From Margaritifera margaritifera (Eukaryota > Mollusca > Bivalvia > Unionida > Margaritiferidae): a stretch of DNA of 64,000 nt. Numbering within the stretch: position 1 is the first letter of the stretch; every line of letters starts with the position of its first letter. This document shows, in pieces, positions 23,380 to 52,869 of this stretch. The translations under genes and the position numbers were made by a program. Location of the stretch: contig JAQPZY010001148.1 of assembly GCA_029931535.1 (NCBI GenBank), positions 372,001-436,000 of the forward strand, read 5' to 3'. The notes beneath the pieces are model-generated. The model saw only the letters and a program-made list of their open reading frames with translations. It did not search any database and had not been told where the DNA came from.

Positions 23380-24533
23380 TAGGTTTTGCCTATTTCATAT
23401 TAGAGGTGACGTAAGTGGAGCTGTTATGTTGTGTTGCGGTGAAGTTTTCATGGCGTTCTGCCAATGAAATATATACATTTCTCTAAGTAATCATGCGTTA
23501 CCGTTATTTGAACATATTCTTATGCTTTGAAGTAGGCTATATGTAGTTTACGGTACGATGATAGCTCTAGATTGAACAAAATAAATGTATGTGTTCTTTC
23601 AAGTGACACTTCTACCGAGTTTTGCAATTTTATTTGTTATCAGCGAAATTGAAACCGAGATCTCACCTGGTGAAAACCCACTGTCCTCTCTATCATCCGC
23701 ATTTGTCGCTATATCGCCAAAATCATCATAGCATTGAAACTTTCTTTCAAAATATTGCGATTTTATTGCACTACTATCATTGTCTCCCGACGCCATATTT
23801 TCTGTATGCAAATGTAGTCCTACATGACATTGTTGGCAACGGTATGTGCAAAATTCGGCTATAATATGGCCATATTTACGTCCAATATAGGGAAATATTG
23901 AATAGTTACTTTATTGCAAAATGCATGGGACTTTGTTTAAAGTTTATAATAAACTGCATATGCTCTTTAATTTATCTAAAACTAGTCGTGTTTACTTCAT
24001 AATAAATATGACACAACTTAGACTTTTACTGCTACTTTTTAACACAAAAAGTGAATTAATATACCATATACAATTGCGTTTCAATACACCTTTTTTAGAC
24101 CGCAAAACAAAAAAAATGTCAATCTCTCTACACTCGCTGCTAACTTGTTTCCCGATTACCGGCAAACAATATTTTCAACAAAATGAACGTTTACAGACAG
24201 GAAATACTGGGTACAAAGACTAAATAAAAAATATAATTACATAGACCATTCTTCGGACCTAGTAATTTGGTATTTTCAACCTATGGATTATAGAGAGGCG
24301 AGGCAGCAACCATTTGTATAAGTTAAAACAGACCAATGTTAGGTAATTCACCACCTTTAATACACAGATGGTACCAACATTTGAAAGGAAAAGGAAAGAT
24401 AATGTATTGCTTTTAAATCAGAAAGCATTGATAAGAAAGCATACAATTAAACGCAAATGCTGTCTTTTGAGGCTGTTTTGAGTCTTATCACAATACTTGG
24501 ATATGTAAGGAATAGTCTTTGCATATTTTTCAG
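23380..24533. repeat. Upstream region of the Ig/chitin-binding gene, duplicated at about 50270-52160
   Basis: Collinear similarity to 50.27-52.16 kb, ending at the splice acceptor of the membrane-anchor exon in both copies. Anchors are CTAAGTAATCATGCGTTACC (23484) against CTAAGTAATCATACATTACC (50379), ATTGAAACCGAGAT (23648 against 50528) and AAATACTGG.TACAAA (24201 against 51892). The 51.2-51.6 kb minisatellite exists only in the other copy. The region probably includes the 5' untranslated part and promoter, but I cannot place a transcription start or a first coding exon. Confidence 0.6.
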
Positions 24534-41404
<16,871 letters not shown>

Positions 41405-42009
41405 TCAAATGGATGTGTTTTACATTCATTGCCGCAATCCGAAAGCGCAGCATCCCACCTTATTTTCACGTGTAATCAAACGGATGCGCCAAAACAATTA
41501 ATTGCTACACATTCTTCATCCATTCAGCCCTTCTCGTAATGAGCCGTCTTTCCAAATTTCATGCCATCAGTGACAGTTTGAAAGACATTTCCTTCTCAGA
41601 AAGACCAATTTGAAATATACAAATATAGTAACGATAGTAATTTTTGAATTTTTAGATGATTCGTTTCATGCCATTATATCTATTATGGGTATTATACTAA
41701 GTCTTGTAAAATAGTTTTACTTGTACCTTCACAGTCAAATTCATTTACTTTTAAAATGGAGGGAAATGTACTTAGTAGTTGGGAATAATGCCCTTTTAAC
41801 TATTCTATGTAATTATCCCAAGTTCGTCTCTTTTAGCATCATTATATTTTTTCGCATATTAAATTGTCTAACTAGTCATCTTTGGAGCCCTTCTTTTGTG
41901 TGCTGTGTTTTCCAATGCCGTAAATGAGGGCACATTTTTAACATGGATTCAAGTTTAGAATTGTTGCAACATCAAAATTAAACCCTAAGTCTACATGAAT
42001 TTTTAGTCA

Positions 42010-42015
42010 AATAAA
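42010..42015 (+). promoter_or_regulatory. Possible polyadenylation signal
   Basis: AATAAA about 600 bases after the stop codon. In AT-rich DNA this is weak evidence. Confidence 0.3.
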
Positions 42016-42019
42016 TCAC

Positions 42020-43190
42020 AAGTCGCTGCTTTCATGAATTGTGTTGATCGTTTGATAGATAATTGTATCTAAATTTGCAGGAAATGATGTAGAACAAAGT
42101 TTTTTCAAGTAGATATAATGAATTTTGAGTTGTGCTACTTGCACATTCAATTATGATTTACTATTGATTCAGTAAATGATTACCCGTTTCTCCTGCCACA
42201 TAATTTAAATGTTCTCTTAAGCCAATATTTATTAAGTTTGCAATGCCTTATTATGTGATCTCATCTGCAATTATTATTACTTTCAGCAATGTTTCTTTTA
42301 ATTAATTTGCATACAAAATATACAGTATATCAATTCTTAGTCTATCTTCATTTTGGTTCTCGATATAATTCAGGCATTTCGTAGCAGACAGAGATTCATA
42401 CGAAACAAAATTCTTTTACATTAGGTTCCGTGTTACATGCACCGTGTTTATTTTATACTTAAACTTAATGTATGCACTTACTGTATATTTGTTAATATGG
42501 CATTTTGAGATAATGTAGAATTTTCTTTGATTATTACTCTAGTGAAGTTTTCGGCATTCTTAAATAAGAAAGAATTTCCTGAATTTTGTAAGGGGTGGAG
42601 AACAAAATATTGTATATTATAAATATATGTTTATGTGCAAACATATCTTTCTGAAATATTAAAATGAGAAAAGATCATTTTTAATAATGGTTGAAATTCC
42701 ACCTGCAGTAACGTATCTTTAGAGTAAATCGTATGCACATATAGGTATTTTGTCAACATATGTGTAATAGACTTGTGCAGGAAATATTGGAATTGAAGTG
42801 ATGTTGTTAAGTATATTTCAACTTTAATATCTCCGCACTGCCTACTTAAAAGAAGAAATAATTAAAAACTTTCATTTTGAATTTCAAAAGAAACTTCGAT
42901 TCCAATAAGTTTGAAATTTGAGGAACGTTTGTTCCCTAGCGACTCAGATTAAGCGACCAATGTGACCTGAAAGTTTAATATTTTCAAATATTTCTTTTTA
43001 ATATACAATTGGTTTATTCTTACCACAGACGTTCAAATTTGTATCAATTACAAACGTGCAAGAAGAGAAAATCTATAATATGGATTGATTTCGTAGAAGT
43101 GAAACAGTCAAAACCCTGTTTCATTACATTTTACTCGCGTCCGCTCTTTGTACTTTCTAAAGTATTAATATTGTTATTCTCCTAACTTTT
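42020..43190. other. No gene seen
   Basis: AT-rich intergenic sequence downstream of the Ig gene. Confidence 0.4.
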
Positions 43191-43199
43191 GCTTTCCAA

Positions 43200-45130
43200 T
43201 TAATTAAGAAAACATTATTGCAGCAATAACAACAACAAAAAAATAAAAAAAAAATAAAAAAAAGGAAACATGGTGAATAAATATGTTAGGAGATACGATG
43301 TGACATTTAAGGGGTGTGGGGATCTCACATGTACCATCTCAGTATCTCAGTTAACTACAGTATATTCTCAGAGACTGAATGGGAATGATTTTGACAAACA
43401 ATATGTATTTCGTATACTTATTTTCTCTGGGTTACTTACATGATATAAAGGTTAAAAAAGATATGTACGTCTTCAACAAACTGAGTTTGCGTTAAGGCAT
43501 TGAAGTGGAGTGTATTATTCATAATTCTTCGCAACAGTTTTATCATTTTATTGTTTATTTTTTAATATTTTTTTAGCTATTAACAACCATATTGACTGTA
43601 GGTGTAACATCAGTCTTTTCAATTCTTAAATGTTCACAGGATCACTGTTCATTGCATAACCTATCACTTACGCTATAATCTCTACTTAAGTCAGTCATAC
43701 ACTGAGACGTCGCCTCCGCACGAGTACCAGGGGACAAATAATGCCTGCTCTAAATTTAGTAAGGGTAACACTTTTTTTCACGTCAAATGTAAACAAAGCA
43801 TGCAAAGGATATTTATTCAGTTGTTACCCTAATGCTTGAAACTACTTGACGCTCCTGGGAAGACATTAAATTGAAAAAGTGTCAGGCACATATATACACA
43901 TTCCACAATTAAAATATTTATCATCTGACCTTTGTCGTTTTTGACGAGTCTTCTGTATATTTTATCGTTATTTGGCAAAACATCCCTATAGGCAAGGTTA
44001 AACTGTCTGTCAGTCTTCGTTAAGGTTTGCGATCTTTTGTTTATAGGGTTTTGTCCATTAATATTTAAATATTTCCTAATAAAAGGACTTCGTCTAGAAT
44101 GTCTCTTTTTAAACTTCTTTTTTATAATGTGACTTATTGGAGATGGGTTCCTTCCTCTTCAGCATAGTATCCAGCGTGGAAGAGACTGTATATATTGCGC
44201 ACAATTTGCGAAACTGTTTTGCTAATTGACCCCTTTGATTTCAGAAAAATGCTCCTCCCAGTTCTTATGACAGCTATTTATTTAAAATCGTCGTTTTCCT
44301 CCCTTAAAAAAGATCAAGGTTGCTGAGAGAATACATTAAAGTACGTGTGAAGATTCAACGAAAAGGATACGAGAAATTTCGAAGTTACATGGATTTTAAA
44401 TTATATATGTTCTATAGCAAAATAGTGTCTAGGGGACGTATTCAGTTGCCTAATATTTTTCCAGCCACCCATCTTTACTTGTAAATATATAATTAAGTAA
44501 ACATTTATCTGTGATCAGATTGGGCATAGGTTTATTGGAATGTTTGTTTTGCGATAGTTGATGGATTGATATGCCGCACCCAGCCGAGATTTCAGTTTCA
44601 TGCAATGGACAAATGATTTATATATCTGAGAAATGTAGGAAAATGAATGGCCGTTTCATTAAATGTGTACGCGAAAAATATGCTAATTTGTTAAATGGAC
44701 GATCATATTGTACGAAAGTTTAAATATAGTCTACTAAAATATGCAAACAAAACCATTGGTGGGTCTTAATGCATATACTGATTGTCAGAAAACAACATAA
44801 AACTCTTATTACAAAGCATTTTCCTTCACGCTAGTGTCAGAGACAAAGCAATTTTTTTTATCAACTTGTTGCTTCTTGTTCTTTTAGAGACTCGTTACTT
44901 GTTATTTTATTGCAGTCATCTAGGAAGTGACGAAGATTTAATAATACATCAATAAACTGTCTCGGTACATAGTAATTTGCACTGAGAATTGTGCACCGTG
45001 TAAAAATAATAGTTTATTTAGTGCTAATAAAGATTTAAAATGACGGAGACAGGAGACGGTAGGAAACAATGAATTGTTATATAATAATCTTTTTTTTTTT
45101 GGCGGGTGGGGGTGGGGAATGTAACATGCA
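43200..45130. repeat. Diverged duplicated segment, mate of 2000-4270
   Basis: Aligns with 2.0-4.27 kb; anchors are given in that entry. It lacks the CT/AT microsatellite and has a poly-T plus G-rich stretch at 45090-45116 where the other copy has GT repeats. No coding content. Confidence 0.7.
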
Positions 45131-45286
45131 GCAAAACTTGAGAATTATTACATTTAAATTTACATGGCGATGTATTATTTCAGATTTTTGAAATTATCTT
45201 TAAAACTGCTCAATGGATCTGAAAAAAATTTCCGTACATTTCTCAATTCACTTAGTACATTCATTCAAAGCATATATGAAAATGGA

Positions 45287-45532
45287 GTTAGTTTTTCTTT
45301 AAAAGATCCACAAGGAGGACTAAATCACATAGAGTTAGTTTTTCTTGAAAAGATACACAAGGAAGACTAAATCGCATACAGTTAGTTTTTCTTTAAAAGA
45401 TCCACAAGGAAGACTAAATATCATAAAATTAGTTTTTCTTTAAAAGATCCACAAGGAAGACCAAATCGCATACAGTTAGCTTTTCTTTAAAAGACCCACA
45501 AGGAAGACTAAATCACATGCAATTAGTTTGGG
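45287..45532. repeat. 47-bp tandem repeat x5
   Basis: Units start at 45287, 45334, 45381, 45428 and 45475 (partial sixth at 45522) and read GTTAGTTTTTCTTTAAAAGA then TCCACAAGGAAGACTAAATC and CATACA. A few substitutions per unit. The open frame 45164-45370 partly reflects it. Confidence 0.95.
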
Positions 45533-45699
45533 AGAAAAGAATATTTAACTTATCCAATAAGACTTGCCACAAAATGCAAATGAAATGAACTGTAAACATT
45601 ATAAGTTGCGGCATACATTTATGTTTTCCCCAGATACTGGTCCACAGCTTGACATTCATTACAAAATTAGATATACATAGACAGTTCTTGGAATTTGAA

Positions 45700-46160
45700 G
45701 GCTACTTTGCTCGCCATAACGTCAACCATAAAACTTCACGACGCGTGTTCGAAATCTCCATGGTTTCCACGGGCATATTTTACGGCAGTTCAAACTCTTA
45801 AAGATCTTTCATTGATAATTTTCCATTCAAGATTTAAGTGAAACATGAGTCAATTTAGAATAATGTTTTTTTTTTTTCACTTTCGCTAATATCTTTGCCG
45901 CAACCATATCAGCTTGGACCATGACCCACACAATTCGTCGCATAGATTTGAAAAAAAAAATTGGGGGGGGGGGTTGTTTTATATGGTATTGGAAATATCA
46001 TGTCATATTGCTCTATATATATTTAATATGTCATTAAAAATTGTGGCAAACTTACCCAAGTTTGTTTATCCGAAGTCCGCTTCGGACACAAAAATCTTTT
46101 GGATAAACGTCAATTTGGATGCAAGAGTTCGTTTTATACCAACGTCTACACAATTGGGGG
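45700..46160. repeat. Diverged duplicated segment, mate of about 55280-55650
   Basis: Both have ACGACGCGTGTTCGAAATCT then CCATG, then TATTT(T/C)AC.GCAG, TTCATTGA.AATT, and lead into the ~74-bp satellite. Confidence 0.75.
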
Positions 46161-47280
46161 ATATACAGGTATCGGACCACTAATTGTTTTACAGTCAGGG
46201 AACCAGTCTATTGGTGGGGGAATAAAAAATAGGGTACAAAATCATTTGAGATGCGACTATTAGGTAATAAATGGGTTCAGTTTTGTTCCATTATTAATTT
46301 CACAAACTTAAATCTATGTACTATAGCTGACAAAAAATATTCACTTTTATTTTGATATCTTATATTTAATTTCCTACTGACAAAATAGCATATGTACTCT
46401 TGGTTCGAGGCTGTGTTATTAGGCGCAGACCAGGCAGTCCCCTGTATAGCATCACGAGACTCAAAAATATGCTGCGAGGCACCTGTTTTTAAGGCTGAAA
46501 AAAATGCCTATAACTCTAATGAATGGAACCATGTGTGGGGAGATAGATGTGGTCCGGGTTTAGATATACAACAGATGATCTATTTCGGGTTATACAGGGT
46601 CTGCGCGATCAGGGGATATACATGCGGCTCTTGGGGACCGATACAACTAAATGATCGATTTGGGGTCGTACCAAGTCTGCACGATAGGGTAATATACATG
46701 AGGTTCAGGTGAACCGATGCAACTGTTACTTAAGTTAGTGTATATCACGTTTGAACGATTGATGGAAACATGTTTCTAGGGTTAACAGATAAATGGATGA
46801 TCTAATTGGGGTTATACCAAGTTAGCACGATGTGGTGACATTAATCGAGTTAATCAATAAAACAGACGATCGAGTTCTTGTTACATCAAGTGCACTCTCT
46901 GCGGAGATACATGTGGTTTGTTTTAATATATAAAACGGATAATCGAGTTGGGATTATACCATATCTGCACGATAAGGGGAGATACATGTGGTCCAGGTTA
47001 ATAGATACAACGGATGGTCTAATTGGGGTTATACTGGGTCTGCACGATCAGGGTACTTACAGGCGGCTCGGGTTAACAGATAAAACTGATGATCAATTTG
47101 GGGTTATACCAAGTCTGCACGATTGGGGGGACTTGCATGCGGTTCGAGTCAGCCAATAAAACTGATGCTTAGGTCGAGGGTATGCCATATCTGCACGATT
47201 CGGTGACATACATAAGGTTTGTGTTGAAACAGACAATCGAGTTGGGTTTATACCAAGTCTGTACAATCGGGTAAATAATT

Positions 47281-47660
47281 TTGTCTCAATTAACATTATT
47301 TTGGATCGATAAGGCAAAAAAAATGAAACTTCATGATTACACTTACATAATGTATTATATTATAACCAGTTTTCGATTAACCATGAGCTCGATTTTTGAC
47401 ACACTGCAAACACTTGGAAAGTCCTGGCAGACCCTAAATACCGTCGATAAAAGTAACTCGACGAAAACGAAGCGATATTACCGTAGCAACCTAGGGTATC
47501 TGCTATTTGTATTTAAGTCTACGTTTATAGATTTGTTACATTTTAATGATGATTTATTTGATTATAGGGAATCGATGTTGGCAAGATATTTATCAAACCA
47601 AGTAATTAACCAATTATTAGGAGTAGTAACATGTGGTTCTGGTGAACCAATCAAACTGAT
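47281..47660. repeat. 380-bp segment duplicated at 48321-48690
   Basis: Shared anchors: ATTTTGGATC.ATAAGGCAA, CACTTACATAAT, TTTTGACA.ACTGCAAACACT and ACCTAGGGTATC.GCTATTTG. The 39-bp array separates the two copies, so the duplication probably included the array's progenitor. Confidence 0.85.
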
Positions 47661-47719
47661 GCTTAGGTTGGGGTTATACTATATCTGCACGCTTGAGGAA
47701 CATACATAAGGTTTGTGTT

Positions 47720-48304
47720 AAAACAGATGATCGAGTTGGGTTTATACAAAGTCTGTACAAAACAGATGATCGAGTTGGGTTTATACAAAGTCTGTACAAA
47801 ACAGATGATCGAGTTGGGTTTATACAAAGTCTGTACAAAACAGATGATCGAGTTGGGTTTATACAAAGTCTGTACAAAACAGATGATCGAGTTGGGTTTA
47901 TACAAAGTCTGTACAAAACAGATGATCGAGTTGGGTTTATACAAAGTCTGTACAAAACAGATGATCGAGTTGGGTTTATACAAAGTCTGTACAAAACAGA
48001 TGATCGAGTTGGGTTTATACAAAGTCTGTACAAAACAGATGATCGAGTTGGGTTTATACAAAGTCTGTACAAAACAGATGATCGAGTTGGGTTTATACAA
48101 AGTCTGTACAAAACAGATGATCGAGTTGGGTTTATACAAAGTCTGTACAAAACAGATGATCGAGTTGGGTTTATACAAAGTCTGTACAAAACAGATGATC
48201 GAGTTGGGTTTATACAAAGTCTGTACAAAACAGATGATCGAGTTGGGTTTATACAAAGTCTGTACAAAACAGATGATCGAGTTGGGTTTATACAAAGTCT
48301 GTAC
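47720..48304. repeat. 39-bp tandem repeat x15, essentially identical
   Basis: Fifteen copies of a 39-bp unit AAAACAGATGATCGAGTTGG-GTTTATACAAAGTCTGTAC with no difference that I can see. The unit is a shortened piece of the ~74-bp satellite around it. 39 is a multiple of 3 and the unit lacks stops in several frames, so 200-230 residue frames exist on both strands; these are artefacts of the array. Confidence 0.98.
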
Positions 48305-48959
48305 GATGGGGTTAATAATTGCGTATCAGTTCACACTATTTTGGATCAATAAGGCAATAAAAATTAAACTTCCTGATTACACTTACATAATTTCTTGTAT
48401 TAAAGCCATCTTTTAATGAATCATGCGCCCGAATTTTGACATACTGCAAACACTTGCAAAGTCCTGATAAATCCCTTGCAAATCTATAACAATAGAAAAA
48501 TACAGTAAATAAAAGAAACTCGACAAATAATGAATCGATAAAACCGTAACGACCTAGGGTATCAGCTATTTGTATTTGCGTCTCCATTTATAGATGTGTT
48601 AGATTTTGATGATGATTTGTTTGATTTTGGGGAATCGGAGTTGGGAAGATATTTATCAAACAGAGTAACTAACCAATTATTAGCTACAGGTGTCTTTCAT
48701 ACTGAACCGTATTCACGGGTCTTACATATGATTTGGGTTTATATATAAAACGGATGATAGAAGTGTGACTATACCAATTTTGGACCATCGCGTAACATTC
48801 ATGTGGTACGGGATAGCCGATAATACAGATAATGGAATTGAGGTTATACGAAGTCTGCACGACTGGGGAAAACAAATTTGGTTTGCGTCAATGTATAACT
48901 TTATGGTACCATCGATTAGTTTAATGAAATGGTCCCCGTCAAATTTCTTCATATAAGGA

Positions 48960-50260
48960 ATTATTGCGATATACTTGGGATACAATATTTTCACGTATAT
49001 GTGTTTTGCAATTAGAGATAAGAATAATTCTGTATGTTACGTTTTGGGGCCGGTTTTGTGTACGGCTTAGTATTGCGTACTGATAAATCATACCAATGTG
49101 AAGTAAGAAATATACATACAGATGTGAAACTATAGTCGCGTTAATGTGGGATCCTTATGATATTAGCGCGTTTAAAAGCCCTTTAATTGACAACGACTGT
49201 TGTCTTGAGGTCCATGGAAATGGGGGAAACAACGACTTCAAGCCAAACTCAACTCAAACAATGTGCTCGACACTGCTTTTTTTTTTTTTTTTTTTTTGGT
49301 CAGTTTTAGTTTTGAGTTGAACATATAGGCAAGTTATCTATACCTAAAAGTACTAATGAGCTTTAACTATCAACTATTTAAAAAAAAAATATTGACTCAA
49401 CAATTAACGCTTATTTTGTATCAATACAACACAGATATATGAGCGGTACATATAATTAAAAAAATAAAAGAATAAATTTAATATAAAAAAATGTATAAGA
49501 CTAACACATATGAACACCTAATTGTAGTTTTACAGTCATGTGATACTAAAACATATGAAAGCAGTTTCAAGTACAACGATACTGGTGTCTGCTGCATGCA
49601 AATATAAAATAAATTAAAACTTTTACTGCAATTTTAGTATAACCATGGGATAGCAAAATACATAAGGGCTACTAAATTTGGACTGAACAAAAATATTTGT
49701 TTTGCAGGTGTGCGACAAGCTTGCGGGTCGTACCGCCAAAACAGCGAGTCCACACTAATAAATTTAAATCCACATTCAATAACCTATTTTTTTTATATAC
49801 TTTAAACTAAATTAAAATATAAAATTCGCCGAGAACTGCGTCACATTTCCAATGCTCGTGAGACCACAGATAATTATCAACCGCCATCTTTAAAGAAAGT
49901 GCACACATTTCGTACTTTTTACCCATTGTGCACCACGAAGATGTGAAGCCATCAACCAATCACTTCAGTTCATGCTGGGAGTGTCCAAGATAGCTGTTAT
50001 GGGAATGAAGTCACCGTTCTGTTAATGACGTCACAGAGTGTAGTAGTTACCAGCCTATGAAATTGGCTCGCCAGTTTAAATTGGTACCAATCAAAAAAAT
50101 ATAGACGCAATTTTGTACACCGACACTGAAAACTAAACCTAGACATAATGTTATAACTTAAAAATTCAATGTTTCATCTTCACGCAAATGAAACTAAAGA
50201 CCTCACCCATTGTAAATTCTCAAAGACTAAACGAATCCCATTCATACTTAGTTCTTTGTG
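48960..50260. other. No gene seen
   Basis: AT-rich sequence with poly-T at 49279-49298 and poly-A at 49380-49390. No feature supported. Confidence 0.4.
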
Positions 50261-50269
50261 ATGTCAAAT

Positions 50270-52160
50270 AACAGCGCTGACGTAAGAAGAGCCGTTCTTT
50301 GCGTTGCCGGTCAAGTTTTCATTTCGGCGTAAATATTAGTACTCGTTCTCGTTTGCCGATGAAGTGTTTTAACTTCTCTAAGTAATCATACATTACCGCT
50401 ATTTGAGTATATTCTTTTTCTTCTTTAAAGTCGGATATATGTGGTGTTTGTATTGTGCAAAATATGTGCCTGTGTCCTTTAAAGCGACACTTTTACCGAC
50501 TTTAGCGATTTCATTTTCTTGTCATCGAAATTGAAACCGAGATGACACCCGGTTTATAACCATTGTCCTCTCTATTCCCACTGGTCGCTATATTGACGAC
50601 ATCACCATAGTACTGACATTGCCTTCCAAAATTGAAAACATCGCCATTTGATTACCCTACCATCAGCGTCTCTGGTCGCCTTGTTTTCTGTAAATAAAAG
50701 TAGTCCACATCACATGGTTGAATACTTTATATACAAACGTCGGCTACAATACGACCCTATCTACGTTCGATATGGGAACATATTTAATGCAAATGAATGG
50801 GATTTGGTTTAACGTTTATATTAAACTGTACGTGCTTATCAGTTTACCTGTGTTGTACTTTCTAATGGAACATTGCCATCTCTCTCTTCGCGAATAGCCC
50901 AAAATTTCCTCCATGCTTTGCATATGCAAGAATATAACCCTATTAGTGAAACGTTTGTAATTTTGGCACTTCGGCTGCTTTGGTGCACAAGCAGTAGAAG
51001 TGCAAATTAATATTCGGAGCAAATCGACATGGACATGTGTCTTATCAAGTTTAGCATAAAATCTACCTTGTGTTGTAGGAGAAGAAAACGTAACTGACAG
51101 ACTTGACAGATCGATTGACAAAAGGTCAGATGGAGTAGTATCACAATATAGCCGACGCTTTGTCATAAAGGAATAGAAAAACATAAATTATAAGAAGAAG
51201 AAGAAGAGGAGGAATTTTTAAAGTTGGAATATTATAAACACCAAGAAGTACTAGATAAATGGAAGCATGCACATTTTTACATTCCCATTTGCACACGCAC
51301 ATTTTTACACGAGCACATTTACACGAGCATTTTTACACGAGCACATGTGCACATGCACATTTACACGAGCATTTTTACACGAGCACATTTGCAAATGCAC
51401 ATTTACACGAGCATATTTACACGAGCACATTTACACGAGCATTTTTACACGAGCACATTTGCACATGCACATTTACACGAGCATTTTTACACGAGCACAT
51501 ATTTGCACATGCACATTTACACGAGCATATTTACACGAACACATTTACACGAGCATATTTACACGAACACATTTACACGAGCATATTTACCTAGAAACTT
51601 GATGAATTGTATATAGTACTAATGAACAAAAGAAAACATCATAGTTTCTAATTCCCACGAAGCTTTTAGCTGGGAGGTATATACTATATACATCCCATCG
51701 ATCCAGTGACATTATTTTCGTAAATTAAACAAATCTTTTCTTATGAATAAACACAAAGGTACTTCCTCGGCAAAGTCACGAAACTTTAACAATATATAGT
51801 TAACTTGGTTAGTGTATAAACATAATCATGCCGTTTCAAAATTAAACCGTTAGAAATGAAATAGTCTATACCTATATGTTTGCACACAGGAAAATACTGG
51901 ATACAAAAGCTAAATAAAATATATAATTACTAGCACATTAGTCGTTTTTCAACCTTTGCATTATAGTGAGGCGAGGTACCAGAAATCTGTATCAGTTAAC
52001 ACGGACCACTGCTACCTAGAGTTCAAAGAAAAGATAATATATCGCACAAAAATAGAATAAGAAAACATACAATTAAACGAAAAGGCGGTCAATTGTGTTT
52101 TTGGGGCCGTCTTGAATCTCATCGCCATACGTGCATGTATAAGGTGCAATCTTTACATAT
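50270..52160. repeat. Second copy of the gene's upstream region
   Basis: Mate of 23380-24533 (anchors given there). It leads directly into the broken membrane-anchor exon at 52169-52290, so the 5' end of a paralogous gene was duplicated here. Confidence 0.6.
51284..51590. repeat. Minisatellite of ~14-18 bp units
   Basis: Many copies of ACATTTACACGAGC with variants (CATTTTTACACGAG, CACATTTGCACATG). Three overlapping forward frames rich in His, Thr and Glu arise from it. No gene. Confidence 0.95.
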
Positions 52161-52168
52161 CTTTTAGA

Positions 52169-52290
52169 CAAGCGTCATGATACGGCAAGAGACGCGTACT
52201 TGTTGCATCCGTCGTTGTTGTGATATGCGTTAGTGGAGCAAGTCTTGCAACCTACTTCGCCATCAGTAAACTAGATCTTCATAGTACTTG
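52169..52290 (+). pseudogene. Broken paralogue of the membrane-anchor exon
   Basis: Acceptor ATCTTTTAG ends at 52168. Reads RQAS, TGA, YGKRRVLVASVVVVICVSGA and SLATYFAISKLDLHST; same length as exon 24534-24655 and about 70 percent identical in DNA. The TGA replaces a Cys/Arg codon region and the donor is GTCAGA instead of GTAAGA. No Ig or chitin-binding exon follows within the next 11 kb, so only the 5' end of the paralogue survives here. Confidence 0.75.
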
Positions 52291-52869
52291 TCAGATTCTT
52301 CCGTATTTTTTAACGAAGAAAGAGACGTCTATAAATGAAATGAAGAGCTTAAATTAAAAAATAAAAAACATACACGCATGGGTACAGAAACATCTTTCAA
52401 TATACTATCCAAACGCTGCTTAATTTCAACAATTACATTTCCAAGTGCTAGAAATAAGCTGGAAATACCATGTTTCAATCTTAACTCTTTCTTGTATAAT
52501 ATGCTACGCGTTGAAAAATACTTTTATAGACGATCGATTGCACATGAATGAAACACAAACTTATGCTGAGATGCACTAAATGATTAATTTTTTATGATTA
52601 TACTAAAATAGTACGACATGACGGTACCACTATGTATACTTTGCTGAATGATCTATCAAATAAATACTGTTTAAACTGCCTAAAGTGATGATTTGCTTTC
52701 AGAAAAAATCAGTTCAATTTTATTTTAAAGATAATGCATTCCGTATGTCTTAAATGTTCTCCAAATCTGGTTTGTGTTTGTCATTGTAAGCATTAATGAA
52801 TATTAACTTGCGGAATAAGCCTTTTCATTAGATACGGAAACGTAAAGTAAGAGATTATCAGAAAGCTTA

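Larger units (their letters stand above)
46540..48900. repeat. ~74-bp satellite array, copy 2, with internal 39-bp array
   Basis: Degenerate units (TCTGCACGATCAGGGGATAT, GATGATCGA..TGGGGTTATACC) at 46540-47270 and 48740-48900. In between are two copies of a ~380-bp segment (47281-47660 and 48321-48690, 1040 bases apart) flanking the homogenised 39-bp array 47720-48304. Confidence 0.85.

Noticed and set aside
47281..47709. 142-residue frame over the duplicated 380-bp segment
   Set aside because: The second copy at 48.3 kb does not keep the frame, and no recognisable protein feature exists.
47663..48416. Open frames of about 200-233 residues on both strands made of 13-residue repeats
   Set aside because: They follow from a 39-bp (3 x 13) tandem array without stops; open in several frames on both strands, no start context, no conserved protein.
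51224..51616. Three overlapping forward frames rich in His, Thr and Glu
   Set aside because: Produced by a short tandem repeat; all three frames open at once is a repeat signature, not coding.
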